Source: Gemmatimonadota bacterium (GTDB taxonomy: Bacteria; Gemmatimonadota; Gemmatimonadetes; Gemmatimonadales; Gemmatimonadaceae). Taken from it: 64,000 nt of DNA. A program made the translations under genes and the position numbers. Where the stretch lies: positions 38,211-102,210 of the forward strand of contig JAJTGR010000018.1 of the NCBI GenBank assembly GCA_021299375.1. Reading direction: 5' to 3'. The stretch's first letter is position 1. Each line of letters begins with the position of its first letter. Under the pieces are notes generated by a model. It had not been told where the DNA came from. It searched no databases and worked only from the letters and a program-made list of their open reading frames with translations. Below, piece after piece: positions 46,695 through 55,327 of this stretch.

Positions 46695-47456
46695 ATGCTG
46701 CTCCTGAAGTCCGTGCGTTCGGCGCTGCTGCTGGCGGCCCTGACGGTTCCGACGTCCACGCTTGCCGCCCAAGCACTGCCCTCGGCCGAGGCGGTGATCG
46801 CGAAGCATGTCGCGGCCGTCGGTGGCAAGGAGGCGCTCAAGAAGCTCACTTCGGTCCGACAGGTCGCGTCGATGGAATTGCCATCGATGGGGATGACGGC
46901 CGAGGCCGAGGTGACGATGGGTGCCCCCAACCGCATGACGAGCAAGATGACATTCCCCGGGATCGGCGAGATCGTGGCTGGTACGGACGGCCAGGTGGCG
47001 TGGTCGCTGAATCCCATGCAGGGGCCGCGCCTGCTGGCCGACAAGGAACTGGCGCAGACGCTCGATCAGGCCGATTTCTATGGCAACCTGCTCTACGAGA
47101 CGGACCGTTTCGCGTCGATGACCAACGAAGGGATCGTGGACTTTGCGGGAGAGAAGGCGTACAAGCTCAAACTCGTGCGCAAGACGTCCGGGCTCGAGTC
47201 GTGGCAGTATTTCTCGGTGGCCTCGGGGCTGCAGATCGGCACCGAATCCTCTATGGTCACCGAGATGGGGACCATTCAGTCGAGCACGAAGATCAGCGGG
47301 TACAAGGATTTCGGCGGCCTCATGTTCCCGACGCGCACGGAAATGTCGACGGGCCCGCAGACGATGATCATGACGATCAAGGAGGTCCAGCTGAACAGTG
47401 CCGGTACCGACAGCTTTGCGATCCCCGCCACGATCCAACCCCTGATCAAGAAGTGA
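46695..47456 (+). CDS. LolA-like secreted protein of unknown function
   Basis: A 253-aa exported protein with signal peptide (SALLLAALTVPTSTLAAQA, cleavage after LAA or AQA). The mature part begins LPSAEAVIAKHVAAVGGKEA, a pattern common in secreted LolA/LolB-fold proteins of Gemmatimonadota and Acidobacteriota, followed by alternating strands (EVTMGAPNRMTSKMTF, TDGQVAWSLNPMQGPR). It is 28 bp after the S41 protease and 4 bp before the pseudopilin operon. Lipid or lipoprotein binding is an inference from fold similarity. Confidence 0.75.
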   Translation: MLLLKSVRSALLLAALTVPTSTLAAQALPSAEAVIAKHVAAVGGKEALKKLTSVRQVASMELPSMGMTAEAEVTMGAPNRMTSKMTFPGIGEIVAGTDGQVAWSLNPMQGPRLLADKELAQTLDQADFYGNLLYETDRFASMTNEGIVDFAGEKAYKLKLVRKTSGLESWQYFSVASGLQIGTESSMVTEMGTIQSSTKISGYKDFGGLMFPTRTEMSTGPQTMIMTIKEVQLNSAGTDSFAIPATIQPLIKK

Positions 47457-47460
47457 CCGC

Positions 47461-47889
47461 ATGAGGGCACGGGCTGGCGTGACGCTCATCGAGCTGCTGC
47501 TCGTGCTTGTGATTCTCGGGGTCGTGACGACGCTGGTCGTGCCTGGCACGGCCAGCGTTTTCCGTGGTGGCGTATCGGGCGCCGACCACGACACCCCCGC
47601 GCTGACCTTGGCGCGCCGGCTGGCGGTACAGCACGGCGTGACGGTGCGCCTGCAGGTCGACTCCGACGGCCGATGGCGCGTCCGCGTTCCGGGCGCCTCG
47701 GACAGCCTGGCGGCCGGCCAACAAGCGGCGGATGGCGTCACCAGCACCGACCTGTTCATCGATGCCCTGGGGACGTGCCGGCCGGCATCAGGGTGGCCGA
47801 CGGCAATTTCTGAGGGCGGCGCGATGTTCGACGCGGGCCGCTGCCGCTGGATGGCCGAGCGCGTGGTGGCGGGAGCAGGCGGGGCATGA
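47461..47889 (+). CDS. gspH: Type II secretion minor pseudopilin GspH-like
   Basis: A 142-aa pseudopilin with the prepilin peptidase site and hydrophobic helix RAGVTLIELLLVLVILGVVT starting at residue 4; Glu at +5 is present. The rest is a small soluble domain with RLAVQHGVTVRLQVDSDG, fitting GspH rather than the major GspG, which has a longer conserved PKIMSR-type stretch that is missing. It is the first gene of the gspHIJKLMCDEF run. GspG identity is possible but less likely. Confidence 0.75.
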   Translation: MRARAGVTLIELLLVLVILGVVTTLVVPGTASVFRGGVSGADHDTPALTLARRLAVQHGVTVRLQVDSDGRWRVRVPGASDSLAAGQQAADGVTSTDLFIDALGTCRPASGWPTAISEGGAMFDAGRCRWMAERVVAGAGGA

Positions 47890-48209
47890 CGCTACTGGAG
47901 TCGCTGATCGCAACGGTGCTGCTGGCCGTGGTGGCGATCGCCTGCCTTGAGGGTACGCGTGGGGCCACCCGCCTGCAGCAGCGCAATGCGGCCATGGTGA
48001 CGGCACTTGCCCGCGCCGAGTCGGAGCTGGCGCGGCAGGTCGCAGGGGCGACGGTATCAGCGGCGGATGTGGCCACCGCGCCGCGGGTGCGTCGCACACC
48101 GTACGTGACGCCGACGGGCGCGCGGCGGCTCGACTTGGTGGAGGTCGAGGTGGCGGGACCCGACGGCGGCACCATGCGCCTCTCGCGGTTGGTGGAGCGG
48201 GGGCGCTGA
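47886..48209 (+). CDS. gspI: Type II secretion minor pseudopilin GspI-like
   Basis: A 107-aa pseudopilin, MTLLESLIATVLLAVVAIAC, with the glycine cleavage position provided by only a one-residue leader (Met), an unusually short prepilin leader. The ATG overlaps the preceding stop (ATGA). The remaining soluble part is short (about 80 aa). Its assignment as GspI rests on order and on the Met-Thr-Leu-Leu-Glu start seen in GspI. Confidence 0.7.
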   Translation: MTLLESLIATVLLAVVAIACLEGTRGATRLQQRNAAMVTALARAESELARQVAGATVSAADVATAPRVRRTPYVTPTGARRLDLVEVEVAGPDGGTMRLSRLVERGR

Positions 48210-48848
48210 ATGCCGGTCCGGTACGGCCGTCTGCGGCCACGGCCCGCGTTCACGCTGCTGGAGCTGCTGATCGCCATCACGCTCACCGCCCTTGCGGCCG
48301 GTGTGGCCGGGGCGGCGCTGTCGGCGGCGCGCACGGCCAGCGCGCGGGTGGCGACCCATCGGGCCCGGGGCGAGGCGGAGACGCGGTTCCGGGCCATGCT
48401 CACCGACCTGCTTCGTCATGCCCCGGCGCCAGCGTCGGTGAGCGAGCCACTGCTGGTGATCGGCCGGGATGCCACGGGCCCGACGCTGCAGTTTCTGTCG
48501 CAGGGTCTGCGTCCGCCATTCGGCACCGGGCCGGTGTGGCGTGTGCGCGTGTCTCGTGCCGACGACGGGTTGACGGTGCGCGCTGATGCGATCGGGAGCG
48601 AGGTGATGGCACCGGCGGTGGTGATGCACCTCGACGCGACGGCGTCCTTCGAGGTGCTGGCGCTCGAGGGCGCGACCGGTCGTGACGGGGCGCGGTGGCG
48701 CCCGGACTGGCCGCTGGCGCAACGCCGGCCGGCAGCGGTGGCGCTGTCGTGGGCGCGGGTGTCGCCCGACCGCGCGCCGGGCGCCGTCGGGGAGGAGCGT
48801 GCCACTCTCGTCGTCGCCCTCGATCCGCTCGACGGGGGACGGCCATGA
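48210..48848 (+). CDS. gspJ: Type II secretion minor pseudopilin GspJ-like
   Basis: A 212-aa protein with the class III leader and helix RPAFTLLELLIAITLTALAA (cleavage before Phe, preceded here by Ala rather than Gly), then a domain of about 180 residues, larger than GspH/I as expected for GspJ. It begins directly after gspI and ends in an ATGA overlap with gspK. The minor pseudopilins H-I-J-K form the tip complex in known systems. Confidence 0.75.
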   Translation: MPVRYGRLRPRPAFTLLELLIAITLTALAAGVAGAALSAARTASARVATHRARGEAETRFRAMLTDLLRHAPAPASVSEPLLVIGRDATGPTLQFLSQGLRPPFGTGPVWRVRVSRADDGLTVRADAIGSEVMAPAVVMHLDATASFEVLALEGATGRDGARWRPDWPLAQRRPAAVALSWARVSPDRAPGAVGEERATLVVALDPLDGGRP

Positions 48849-49717
48849 CCCCCGTCCACATCGGCTCGCGACGCCGCAGCCGCGCACGCCGCGGGACCGC
48901 GCTCCTGGCCGCACTGGTGACCATCGCCCTGCTGGCAAGCGTCACCGCGATGGCCAGCCGGGCCGCCCGCGACAGCGCCGCCATTGCGGTGAACAGCCGC
49001 GCCCAGGCGGTGGCCCGGGCAATGGCGGAAAGCGGTGTGCTCGCGGCGCGCGTAGGCCTGGAGGAGGCCCTGACGGGGGCCGGTGCCGATTCCACGGCAC
49101 TCGACGCGGTCTTCGACGCCTTGACCCGCGAGGCCCGGAGCGCCACGCCGCGCGCCTTCGCCGCCGACTCGCTCGGCGACGGCGTGTACGCCGCGACGAT
49201 CGTGAACGTCAGCGCGCGACTCGACGTGAACACGGCGGGGGCGGAGGGGCTGGCGCGCCTCTTCCGCACGGTGGCCCCGGCGGGCGAGGCCGACCGCATC
49301 GCCGCGCGCCTCGCGGCGCGGGTGCGCGGCGATGCGGTCAGCCGCCCCGCGCGGGATTCGGCGGCGGTGCGGGATTCCCTCGCGGCCGCGCTCCTCGGCC
49401 GGCCGACCAGCCCACGCCTCATGCGTCCGTTCGCCTCGTTGGACGAGGTCGAGACGCTGCTCGGTGCCGACGCCCCGTGGCTGGGCCGAGTAGCGGAGGA
49501 ATTGACGGTTGATGGCGACGGCCGTATCGATCGGCGCCACGCGTCGTCTGCCGTGTTGGCGGCGGCCAGCGGATCGCTGGTGGACCGCCCCACACGACTG
49601 CTCGTGGTGGCCCGGGGCTGGCAGGCGGGACACCCGCTGACGCGCGAGATTCAGGCGGTGTATGCGGTGGAAGGTACGGAACTCCGACTTGTGCGCTGGC
49701 GGGAGCGCGATCGATGA
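48845..49717 (+). CDS. gspK: Type II secretion minor pseudopilin GspK-like
   Basis: A 290-aa protein with RRGTALLAALVTIALLASVT as the leader/TM helix; it lacks the Glu at +5, which is the known exception for GspK. A helical insertion domain (SLDEVETLLGADAPWLGRVA, VNTAGAEGLARLFRTVAPAG) resembles the SAM/helix-hairpin regions of GspK. ATG at 48845 overlaps gspJ stop. Followed by gspL after 19 bp. Confidence 0.78.
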   Translation: MTPVHIGSRRRSRARRGTALLAALVTIALLASVTAMASRAARDSAAIAVNSRAQAVARAMAESGVLAARVGLEEALTGAGADSTALDAVFDALTREARSATPRAFAADSLGDGVYAATIVNVSARLDVNTAGAEGLARLFRTVAPAGEADRIAARLAARVRGDAVSRPARDSAAVRDSLAAALLGRPTSPRLMRPFASLDEVETLLGADAPWLGRVAEELTVDGDGRIDRRHASSAVLAAASGSLVDRPTRLLVVARGWQAGHPLTREIQAVYAVEGTELRLVRWRERDR

Positions 49718-49736
49718 CCATGGCTGACCGGACCGG

Positions 49737-50849
49737 ATGAGCGAGCCCCTCGCAATCGTCCTCGAGCACGAGACGCTGCGCGTTTTCGGGCGGGGCGTGG
49801 CACGGCCGCTGCTCGAGTTGCCGTGGGACGCCGAGGCGCCGGACGCCGCGCTGCCGGCTCTGGTGTCGCTGGTGGCTGCGCCGTCGGCCGCCGTGCTGAT
49901 CGTGGGGCTGGCATGGTTGGAGATCGCACAACCGGCGCTGCCGCCGGTGGCACCGGCGGTTCGCCGACGCATGCTCCACCTCGGTGCCGACCGGTGGTTC
50001 GCCCTTACCGGCACCGGTGCCTTTGCCGTGCACGACGAGCTTGCCTTCGCGGTACCGGCCGAGCACGTGCGGCGGTGGCGCGACGCGTTTGGACGCTGGG
50101 CCCCGATCGCCGCGGTCGTGGCGCTCCCGCACGCGGTATGGTTGCTCGATCGGGACGGGACGTGGAGTGCCGAGGCGGGTCCCGGCGAGCGGGGGCTGAT
50201 CGAGGTGGGCACGGGTCACCTCACCGCAGTGCGCCGGACGCGCCGCGACCTGGCGGTGGCGCCTCCTCTGGAGCTGGCGGCTTGCGCCGATGCCGTCCTC
50301 GCGTCGCTGCCGGTGCCGGGCGACCTGCAGCTGCTCGAGGTGGCCAGCGACGCGGCCCAGATCGCGACGCAACGGCGACGGTGGTGGCGTGCCGGTGCAG
50401 TGCTCGCAGCGGCAGTCGCCGCCTGCGCGTGGGCGCTGGGGACGGCCCAGGAGCGCCGGTTGCTGGCCACCCGAGCGCTCGTGGCGCGGCTGGAGGTCGA
50501 ATCGGCACCGGCACGTGCCGCCAACGCGCGGCTGCAGCGAGCTTTGGCCGAAACCGACGGGCTCCGCGCCGACGCCACCCGATCGCGTCAGGCCGGCGCG
50601 CCAGCCCGCGTGCTGGCCCGGCTTGGCGCGTTGCTCCCCGCCGACGCCTTCGTGCAGCGGCTCGAGTGGGATGGCACGGCGTGGCGCATCGACGGGAGCG
50701 CGGTGGACGCGGCGGCGCTGGTGCCGCGCCTCGATGCCGATCCCGCCTTCGAGGAGGTGCGAACCCTGGCGCCGAGCACCCGGTTCATCGATGCCGGTCG
50801 GCCGCGCTCCTCGTTCTCGATCGGCTTTCGAGTGCGGGAGGGCGCGTGA
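49737..50849 (+). CDS. gspL: GspL-like inner-membrane platform protein
   Basis: A 370-aa bitopic protein: a cytoplasmic actin-like N-terminal part (about 1-210, poorly conserved), one membrane segment (WWRAGAVLAAAVAACAWALG, about 218-240), a coiled coil and a periplasmic ferredoxin-like domain (QRLEWDGTAWRIDGSAVDAA). This is the GspL layout, equal to a PilM-PilN fusion. Its stop overlaps the next GTG start. Identity is based on architecture and position. Confidence 0.72.
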   Translation: MSEPLAIVLEHETLRVFGRGVARPLLELPWDAEAPDAALPALVSLVAAPSAAVLIVGLAWLEIAQPALPPVAPAVRRRMLHLGADRWFALTGTGAFAVHDELAFAVPAEHVRRWRDAFGRWAPIAAVVALPHAVWLLDRDGTWSAEAGPGERGLIEVGTGHLTAVRRTRRDLAVAPPLELAACADAVLASLPVPGDLQLLEVASDAAQIATQRRRWWRAGAVLAAAVAACAWALGTAQERRLLATRALVARLEVESAPARAANARLQRALAETDGLRADATRSRQAGAPARVLARLGALLPADAFVQRLEWDGTAWRIDGSAVDAAALVPRLDADPAFEEVRTLAPSTRFIDAGRPRSSFSIGFRVREGA

Positions 50850-51415
50850 CGGCCCGCGAGCGCATGGTAGTGGCGGTGGGTGCCGTCGTGGTCGTGACGG
50901 CGCTGCTGGTCTCGCGTGTGCTCATACCGGGAGCGCGTGCGTGGATGGCGCGCGATGCACAGCTCGCCGCCGCCCACGCCCGGGCCGCGGCGCTCAGCGG
51001 GCTGGTGGTGGCGACGTCGTCCGTCGAAGCGGCAGCGGCGGCGCGGGAGCGGGCGCTGTCGACGCGCCCGCGACGGCTGGTGCAGGCGCGGTCGGCCGGC
51101 CTCGCGGCCAACGCCGTCCAGGCTCTCCTGCAGGAGGCGGCAGACGGAGCGGGTCTGCTGGTGAATCGCGTGGAGGTCGATGCCGAACCGGACAGCACCG
51201 GCGCCCTCACCGCCACGCTCAGCGCGTATGGCGACGTGCACGGGCTGGCGGAGCTGCTGCGGATGCTCGATGCCGGCCCGCGCGTGGCCGAGGTGCGGCG
51301 GCTCACCGTGCAGCAGAACAGCGCGCTGCGTGGAGCCCCGGATGTGATCCAGGTCTCGATCGGTGTGCGCGCACCGGTGCTGATCATCGGCGCCGACAAC
51401 GGCGGGACGCCATGA
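50846..51415 (+). CDS. gspM: GspM/PilO-like inner-membrane protein
   Basis: A 189-aa bitopic protein starting at the GTG at 50846 (VTARERMVVAVGAVVVVTAL), overlapping gspL by GTGA. One N-terminal membrane helix, an Ala-rich coiled coil (about 35-85) and a small domain (LLVNRVEVDAEPDSTGALTA, HGLAELLRMLDAGPRVAEVR) fit GspM/PilO. It would pair with GspL in the inner-membrane platform. Confidence 0.72.
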   Translation: MTARERMVVAVGAVVVVTALLVSRVLIPGARAWMARDAQLAAAHARAAALSGLVVATSSVEAAAAARERALSTRPRRLVQARSAGLAANAVQALLQEAADGAGLLVNRVEVDAEPDSTGALTATLSAYGDVHGLAELLRMLDAGPRVAEVRRLTVQQNSALRGAPDVIQVSIGVRAPVLIIGADNGGTP

Positions 51416-51972
51416 GCCGCCGCCTCGCCCGCCCGCGGTGGACGCCGCGCTTGCTCGATGGCGTGTCGGCCATGCTGGCGGTAGCGGCGCTGGTGGCGCT
51501 GCTGTGGCCCGGCGCGCCCACCGCGACGCCGCGCACCGTGCACATGCCGCCGGTCGCCCCTGATGACGCGGCGTTGCCCGCCGACGCCGACAGTCTTGCG
51601 GTCCGCCTCGTGGCCACCAATCCGTTCAGTGCCACGCGTCGTACGCCACGCGAGCGATTTGTCGCCCCCGGACAGACCGCGGCCGACGTGCCCGCCATCC
51701 CCGACCCCTACGCGCCGCCCGGCAGTCGAACCGCGGGCGACGATGGGCCGCGGGTGGTCGGTATCGTCAGGGTGGACGGCGTGCGCCGGGCGCTCATCGA
51801 TGCCGGGACGGCCGACAGTACGCCGCGCCTGTTGCAGGTTGGGGACCGCCTTGCCGGATATCGGGTCCGGCGAATCGGTGCCGACGCCGTCGAATTGTCC
51901 TCGTCTTCCGGGACGCGCACCGTGCGCCTGTCCCGGCGCCCCCCGTCGGATTCCAGCGAGTCGTTGCCGTGA
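51412..51972 (+). CDS. GspC-like / PilP-like linker protein
   Basis: A 186-aa protein with one N-terminal membrane helix (GVSAMLAVAALVALLWPGAP), a Pro-rich spacer, then a homology-region-like beta domain (VVGIVRVDGVRRALIDAGTA, LLQVGDRLAGYRVRRIGADA, VELSSSSGTRTVRLSR). This is how GspC-HR or PilP proteins connect the platform to the secretin. It starts in an ATGA overlap with gspM and ends against gspD. No PDZ domain is present, unlike classical GspC. Confidence 0.72.
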   Translation: MSRRLARPRWTPRLLDGVSAMLAVAALVALLWPGAPTATPRTVHMPPVAPDDAALPADADSLAVRLVATNPFSATRRTPRERFVAPGQTAADVPAIPDPYAPPGSRTAGDDGPRVVGIVRVDGVRRALIDAGTADSTPRLLQVGDRLAGYRVRRIGADAVELSSSSGTRTVRLSRRPPSDSSESLP

Positions 51973-53780
51973 TGCCTCCCCTCCGCTGCCGCCCTGTGCG
52001 GCGTCCCGTGCTGCTGCTGCTCGCCGCGACTTGTCTCGGTTCGTCGGGGCTCGTGGCGCAGCGCGCCCCGCGGGACACGATCCGCGATGCCGCCGGTGGC
52101 AACTCGCTCGACTTCGCCAATGCGCGACTGGCCGATGTCATCCGCACCGTGGCCACACTGCTTGGCCGCACGGTCATCCTGAGCGAGGTGCCCGATGTGC
52201 GTGTGACGTTCGTCACGCCGCGCGGGGTGACGGGAGTGGAGCTGGAACAGGTGCTGGAGTCGCTGCTCGAAGCGCATGGGCTGATGCTGGTGCCAACCGG
52301 GGCGGTGGCGCAGGTGCTCCCGGTGGACAAGGCGCCGGCAGCCGGCACCCTGCGCGCGGGTTTCGGCTTCCCGGACCCGCCACCGCTGGGTTTGGTGTCG
52401 CAGCTGGTCCCGCTGCAGTCCATTCGCGCCGACGAAGGCGCCGACGCCTTGCGCGCCGTGCTGGCCAAGGGCGCCCGCGTGGAGACCGTCGCCCGCTCCA
52501 ACGCCCTGCTGCTCACCGATCGTGGCCGCAACGTGGCGCGGTATCTCGACCTGCTGCGCACGCTCGACGCGACGCCGGCGGGCGAGTCGGGGCTGCGCAC
52601 CTATGTGGTGAACCTCAAGTACGCGGCCGCCCAGGATCTCGCGGCAGCAATCGGCCAGCTGTTCGGTATCACGGTGGCGAACACCGGGACCGCCTCGCTC
52701 GCCGACCGGTCGCTGTCGCGCGCGCTGGACACGTTCCGCTCGCGGGAGACGGAGACGTTTCGTAACCGCCCGCCGACGCTGACCGGCGCCAGCATGGCGG
52801 CGAGCGGCCCCGTGGCCACGGCCGGTGGCGCCCCGCGCGACTCGGCGGCCGGCCTGCTGGTGGGCCGCACGACGGTGGTGGCCAATGCGCCCACCAACTC
52901 CCTCGTCATCCGAACGGCGCCGCCCAACTATCCGATGTTGCGCGAAACCATCGACGCGCTCGACACGCGGCCGGCGCAGGTGCTCTTCGAGGTCACCATC
53001 GCCGAGATCGCGCTGGGGCGCGGCTTCGAGTTCGGCATCGACTGGGCGGCGGTGAACCGCGGCGGCGACGTGCGGGCGCAGTTCGGCAACCCCGAGATTC
53101 CCGATACCGGCTCCACGTCGGCGCTGCTGCGTCTGGTGCGCCTCGATGGCACCGGCGTGCGCGCGCTGCTGCGCACGATCGCGTCCACCAGCGAGGTGCA
53201 GGTCCTTTCCACGCCGGAGATCATCGCCGCCAACAATCGGGAAGCGTCCATTCTCGTGGGGAGCAAGGTGCCGTTCATCTCGTCCACGCGGCTGGGCAAC
53301 GACGTCTCCATCGACCGGGCCGTGCAATACCAGGATGTGGGCACCAAGCTCTCGATCATCCCCACCATCAACGACGACGGCTACATCTCGGTGCAGCTGC
53401 TGCAGGAGGTGAGTTCGCTCACCCCGCAGACCGTGGCGGCGGCGCTCAGCGCACCGGTCATCTCCACGCGCGAGGCGGCAACGCGCGCCGTGCTGCGGGA
53501 CGGGCAGACGGTGGTGATCGCGGGGCTGATCGGCGACTCGCGCACGGTACAGGATCAGGGGCTGCCCCTGCTCAAGGACATCCCGTGGTTGGGCGCGCTC
53601 TTCAAGCGGCAGTCCACCACCCGGCAGCGCACGGAGCTGGCGATCTTCGTGACGCCCTACGTGATCCGCTCCGACGCCGATGCCGACGCCATTCGCGAGC
53701 GGGTGCGCACCCGGCTCGAGACGCGTGCGCCGGGTGTGCTCAACGAGACGCCGGTGACGCGGCGCCCCCCCGGGCGCTGA
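51969..53780 (+). CDS. gspD: Type II secretion secretin GspD
   Basis: Outer-membrane channel, 603 aa. A signal peptide (LLLLAATCLGSSGLVAQ) is followed by N0/STN-like (LDFANARLADVIRTVATLLG) and N1-N2 domains (TYVVNLKYAAAQDLAAAIGQ, NAPTNSLVIRTAPPNYPMLR) and the secretin domain (VQVLSTPEIIAANNREASIL, VGSKVPFISSTRLG, TKLSIIPTINDDGYISVQL, PLLKDIPWLGALFKRQSTTR). Starts GTG 51969 and ATG 51972 are adjacent; both overlap the upstream stop. The inserted region about 240-295 is Ser/Thr-rich and low complexity. Confidence 0.92.
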   Translation: MMPPLRCRPVRRPVLLLLAATCLGSSGLVAQRAPRDTIRDAAGGNSLDFANARLADVIRTVATLLGRTVILSEVPDVRVTFVTPRGVTGVELEQVLESLLEAHGLMLVPTGAVAQVLPVDKAPAAGTLRAGFGFPDPPPLGLVSQLVPLQSIRADEGADALRAVLAKGARVETVARSNALLLTDRGRNVARYLDLLRTLDATPAGESGLRTYVVNLKYAAAQDLAAAIGQLFGITVANTGTASLADRSLSRALDTFRSRETETFRNRPPTLTGASMAASGPVATAGGAPRDSAAGLLVGRTTVVANAPTNSLVIRTAPPNYPMLRETIDALDTRPAQVLFEVTIAEIALGRGFEFGIDWAAVNRGGDVRAQFGNPEIPDTGSTSALLRLVRLDGTGVRALLRTIASTSEVQVLSTPEIIAANNREASILVGSKVPFISSTRLGNDVSIDRAVQYQDVGTKLSIIPTINDDGYISVQLLQEVSSLTPQTVAAALSAPVISTREAATRAVLRDGQTVVIAGLIGDSRTVQDQGLPLLKDIPWLGALFKRQSTTRQRTELAIFVTPYVIRSDADADAIRERVRTRLETRAPGVLNETPVTRRPPGR

Positions 53781-53821
53781 CGCCCCATGCGTGAGTCGTG
53801 TTTCGTGACGCCGGTCGCGCC

Positions 53822-55327
53822 ATGAGTGACGCCCGCGACCTGCGTGCGGCCGCGGCCGGCCCGCTTGCCCGACGCTTTCCGGCGCGCTGGCTCGACGAGC
53901 ACGCCGTGCTGCCGCTCGACGAGGCGGATGGCGTGGTGCGGGTCGCCGCGGATGGGGAGCCGCCGTCGACGGTCGTCGACACGCTCGAGCGCCTGCTCGG
54001 CGCGCCGGTGACGTGGGAGTCGGCCGGCGCAGGCGATATCCGGGCGGCGCTGCTGGCGGCGCCGCGCCACGGGCCTGCGCCCGTCACGGACGACGACCGG
54101 CTCACCAGTGGTGACGCCACGGAGTCGCTCGACGACTTGCGTGCGCTCGCCAGCCGGGAACCTGTCGTGCAGGTGGTCAATGCCATGCTCGCCGAAGCGG
54201 CACGTGCCGGCGCCAGCGACGTGCACGTGGAGTCGCTCGCCGACGGCGTGCGAATCCGGATGCGGCTGGACGGCGTGCTCCGGGAGGCCCAACGGCTGGG
54301 GCCGGACTTCCGGGCGGCGGTGATCTCGCGATTGAAGGTGCTGGCCGGCCTCGACATCGCCGAACGGCGCCTGCCACAGGACGGCCGGGCGCGGGTCCGG
54401 GTGGGCGACCGGGAGCTCGACGTGCGCGTCTCCACGCTGCCGGCGCTGCACGGCGAGAGCGTGGTGCTGCGCCTGCTCGAAGGCGGTGCGGGTGACCAGC
54501 CGCGCAGCCTCGAGTCGCTCGGCCTGCACCCGCCGCTGCTGGCATCGTTCCGCACACTGCTGCAGCGCAGCAGCGGCCTGCTGCTGGTGACCGGACCAAC
54601 GGGGTCCGGCAAGACCACCACACTCTACGCCGCGCTGCGCGAACGCAGCACGCCGGGCGTGAAGGTGGTCACGGTGGAAGACCCCGTGGAATACCGGCTC
54701 GACGGCATCGTGCAGCTGCCGGTGAACCCGCGTGCCGGCTTCGGCTTCGCGCAGGCGCTGCGGGCCATCCTCCGTCACGATCCGGACGTGATTCTGGTTG
54801 GCGAGATGCGCGACGCCGAGACGGCCGAGATCGCGGTGCGCGCCGCGCTCACCGGGCATCTGGTGTTGAGCACGCTGCACACCACGGACGCGATCGGTGC
54901 CCTGGCCCGGCTACGCGACATGGGTGTGCCGCCGTACCTGCTCACAGCCACGCTGCTGGGCGTGATGGCGCAGCGACTGGTGCGGCGCGTGTGCTCCGAG
55001 TGCGGCCAGTGGCGTCCCACGACCGATGCCGAGCGCGCGCGCTTTCCCGACGGGGTGGCCGTCCCACCGCAGGTGCGCGAGGGGCGCGGCTGTGCGCACT
55101 GCGCCGGCACCGGCTTTCGGGGGCGGCTGGCGCTGGCGGAACTCGTCCCCATGGACGACGCGCTCACCCAGGGCTTCGTCGACGGGGCCGGCAGCGTGAG
55201 GTTGCGCGCGTTGGCGCGGACCCGCGGCATCCCCACACTCGGTGACGATGGGTTGCGCCTCGTCCGCGACGGCATGACCACGCTTGACGAGCTGCGGCGG
55301 GTGGTGAGCAGCGAGGACGATGGATGA
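53822..55327 (+). CDS. gspE: Type II secretion ATPase GspE
   Basis: Hexameric cytoplasmic ATPase of 501 aa. N-terminal N1E-like domain (about 1-100), then the core: EAARAGASDVHVESLADGVR, Walker A LLLVTGPTGSGKTTTLYAAL (about 253-272), Asp box VEDPVEYRLDGIVQLPVNPR, Walker B PDVILVGEMRDAETAEIAV, and LVLSTLHTTDAIGALARL. A four-cysteine zinc motif (CSECGQW ... CAHCAGTGFRGR) separates it clearly as GspE-type. ATG at 53822 follows gspD by 41 bp. Confidence 0.93.
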   Translation: MSDARDLRAAAAGPLARRFPARWLDEHAVLPLDEADGVVRVAADGEPPSTVVDTLERLLGAPVTWESAGAGDIRAALLAAPRHGPAPVTDDDRLTSGDATESLDDLRALASREPVVQVVNAMLAEAARAGASDVHVESLADGVRIRMRLDGVLREAQRLGPDFRAAVISRLKVLAGLDIAERRLPQDGRARVRVGDRELDVRVSTLPALHGESVVLRLLEGGAGDQPRSLESLGLHPPLLASFRTLLQRSSGLLLVTGPTGSGKTTTLYAALRERSTPGVKVVTVEDPVEYRLDGIVQLPVNPRAGFGFAQALRAILRHDPDVILVGEMRDAETAEIAVRAALTGHLVLSTLHTTDAIGALARLRDMGVPPYLLTATLLGVMAQRLVRRVCSECGQWRPTTDAERARFPDGVAVPPQVREGRGCAHCAGTGFRGRLALAELVPMDDALTQGFVDGAGSVRLRALARTRGIPTLGDDGLRLVRDGMTTLDELRRVVSSEDDG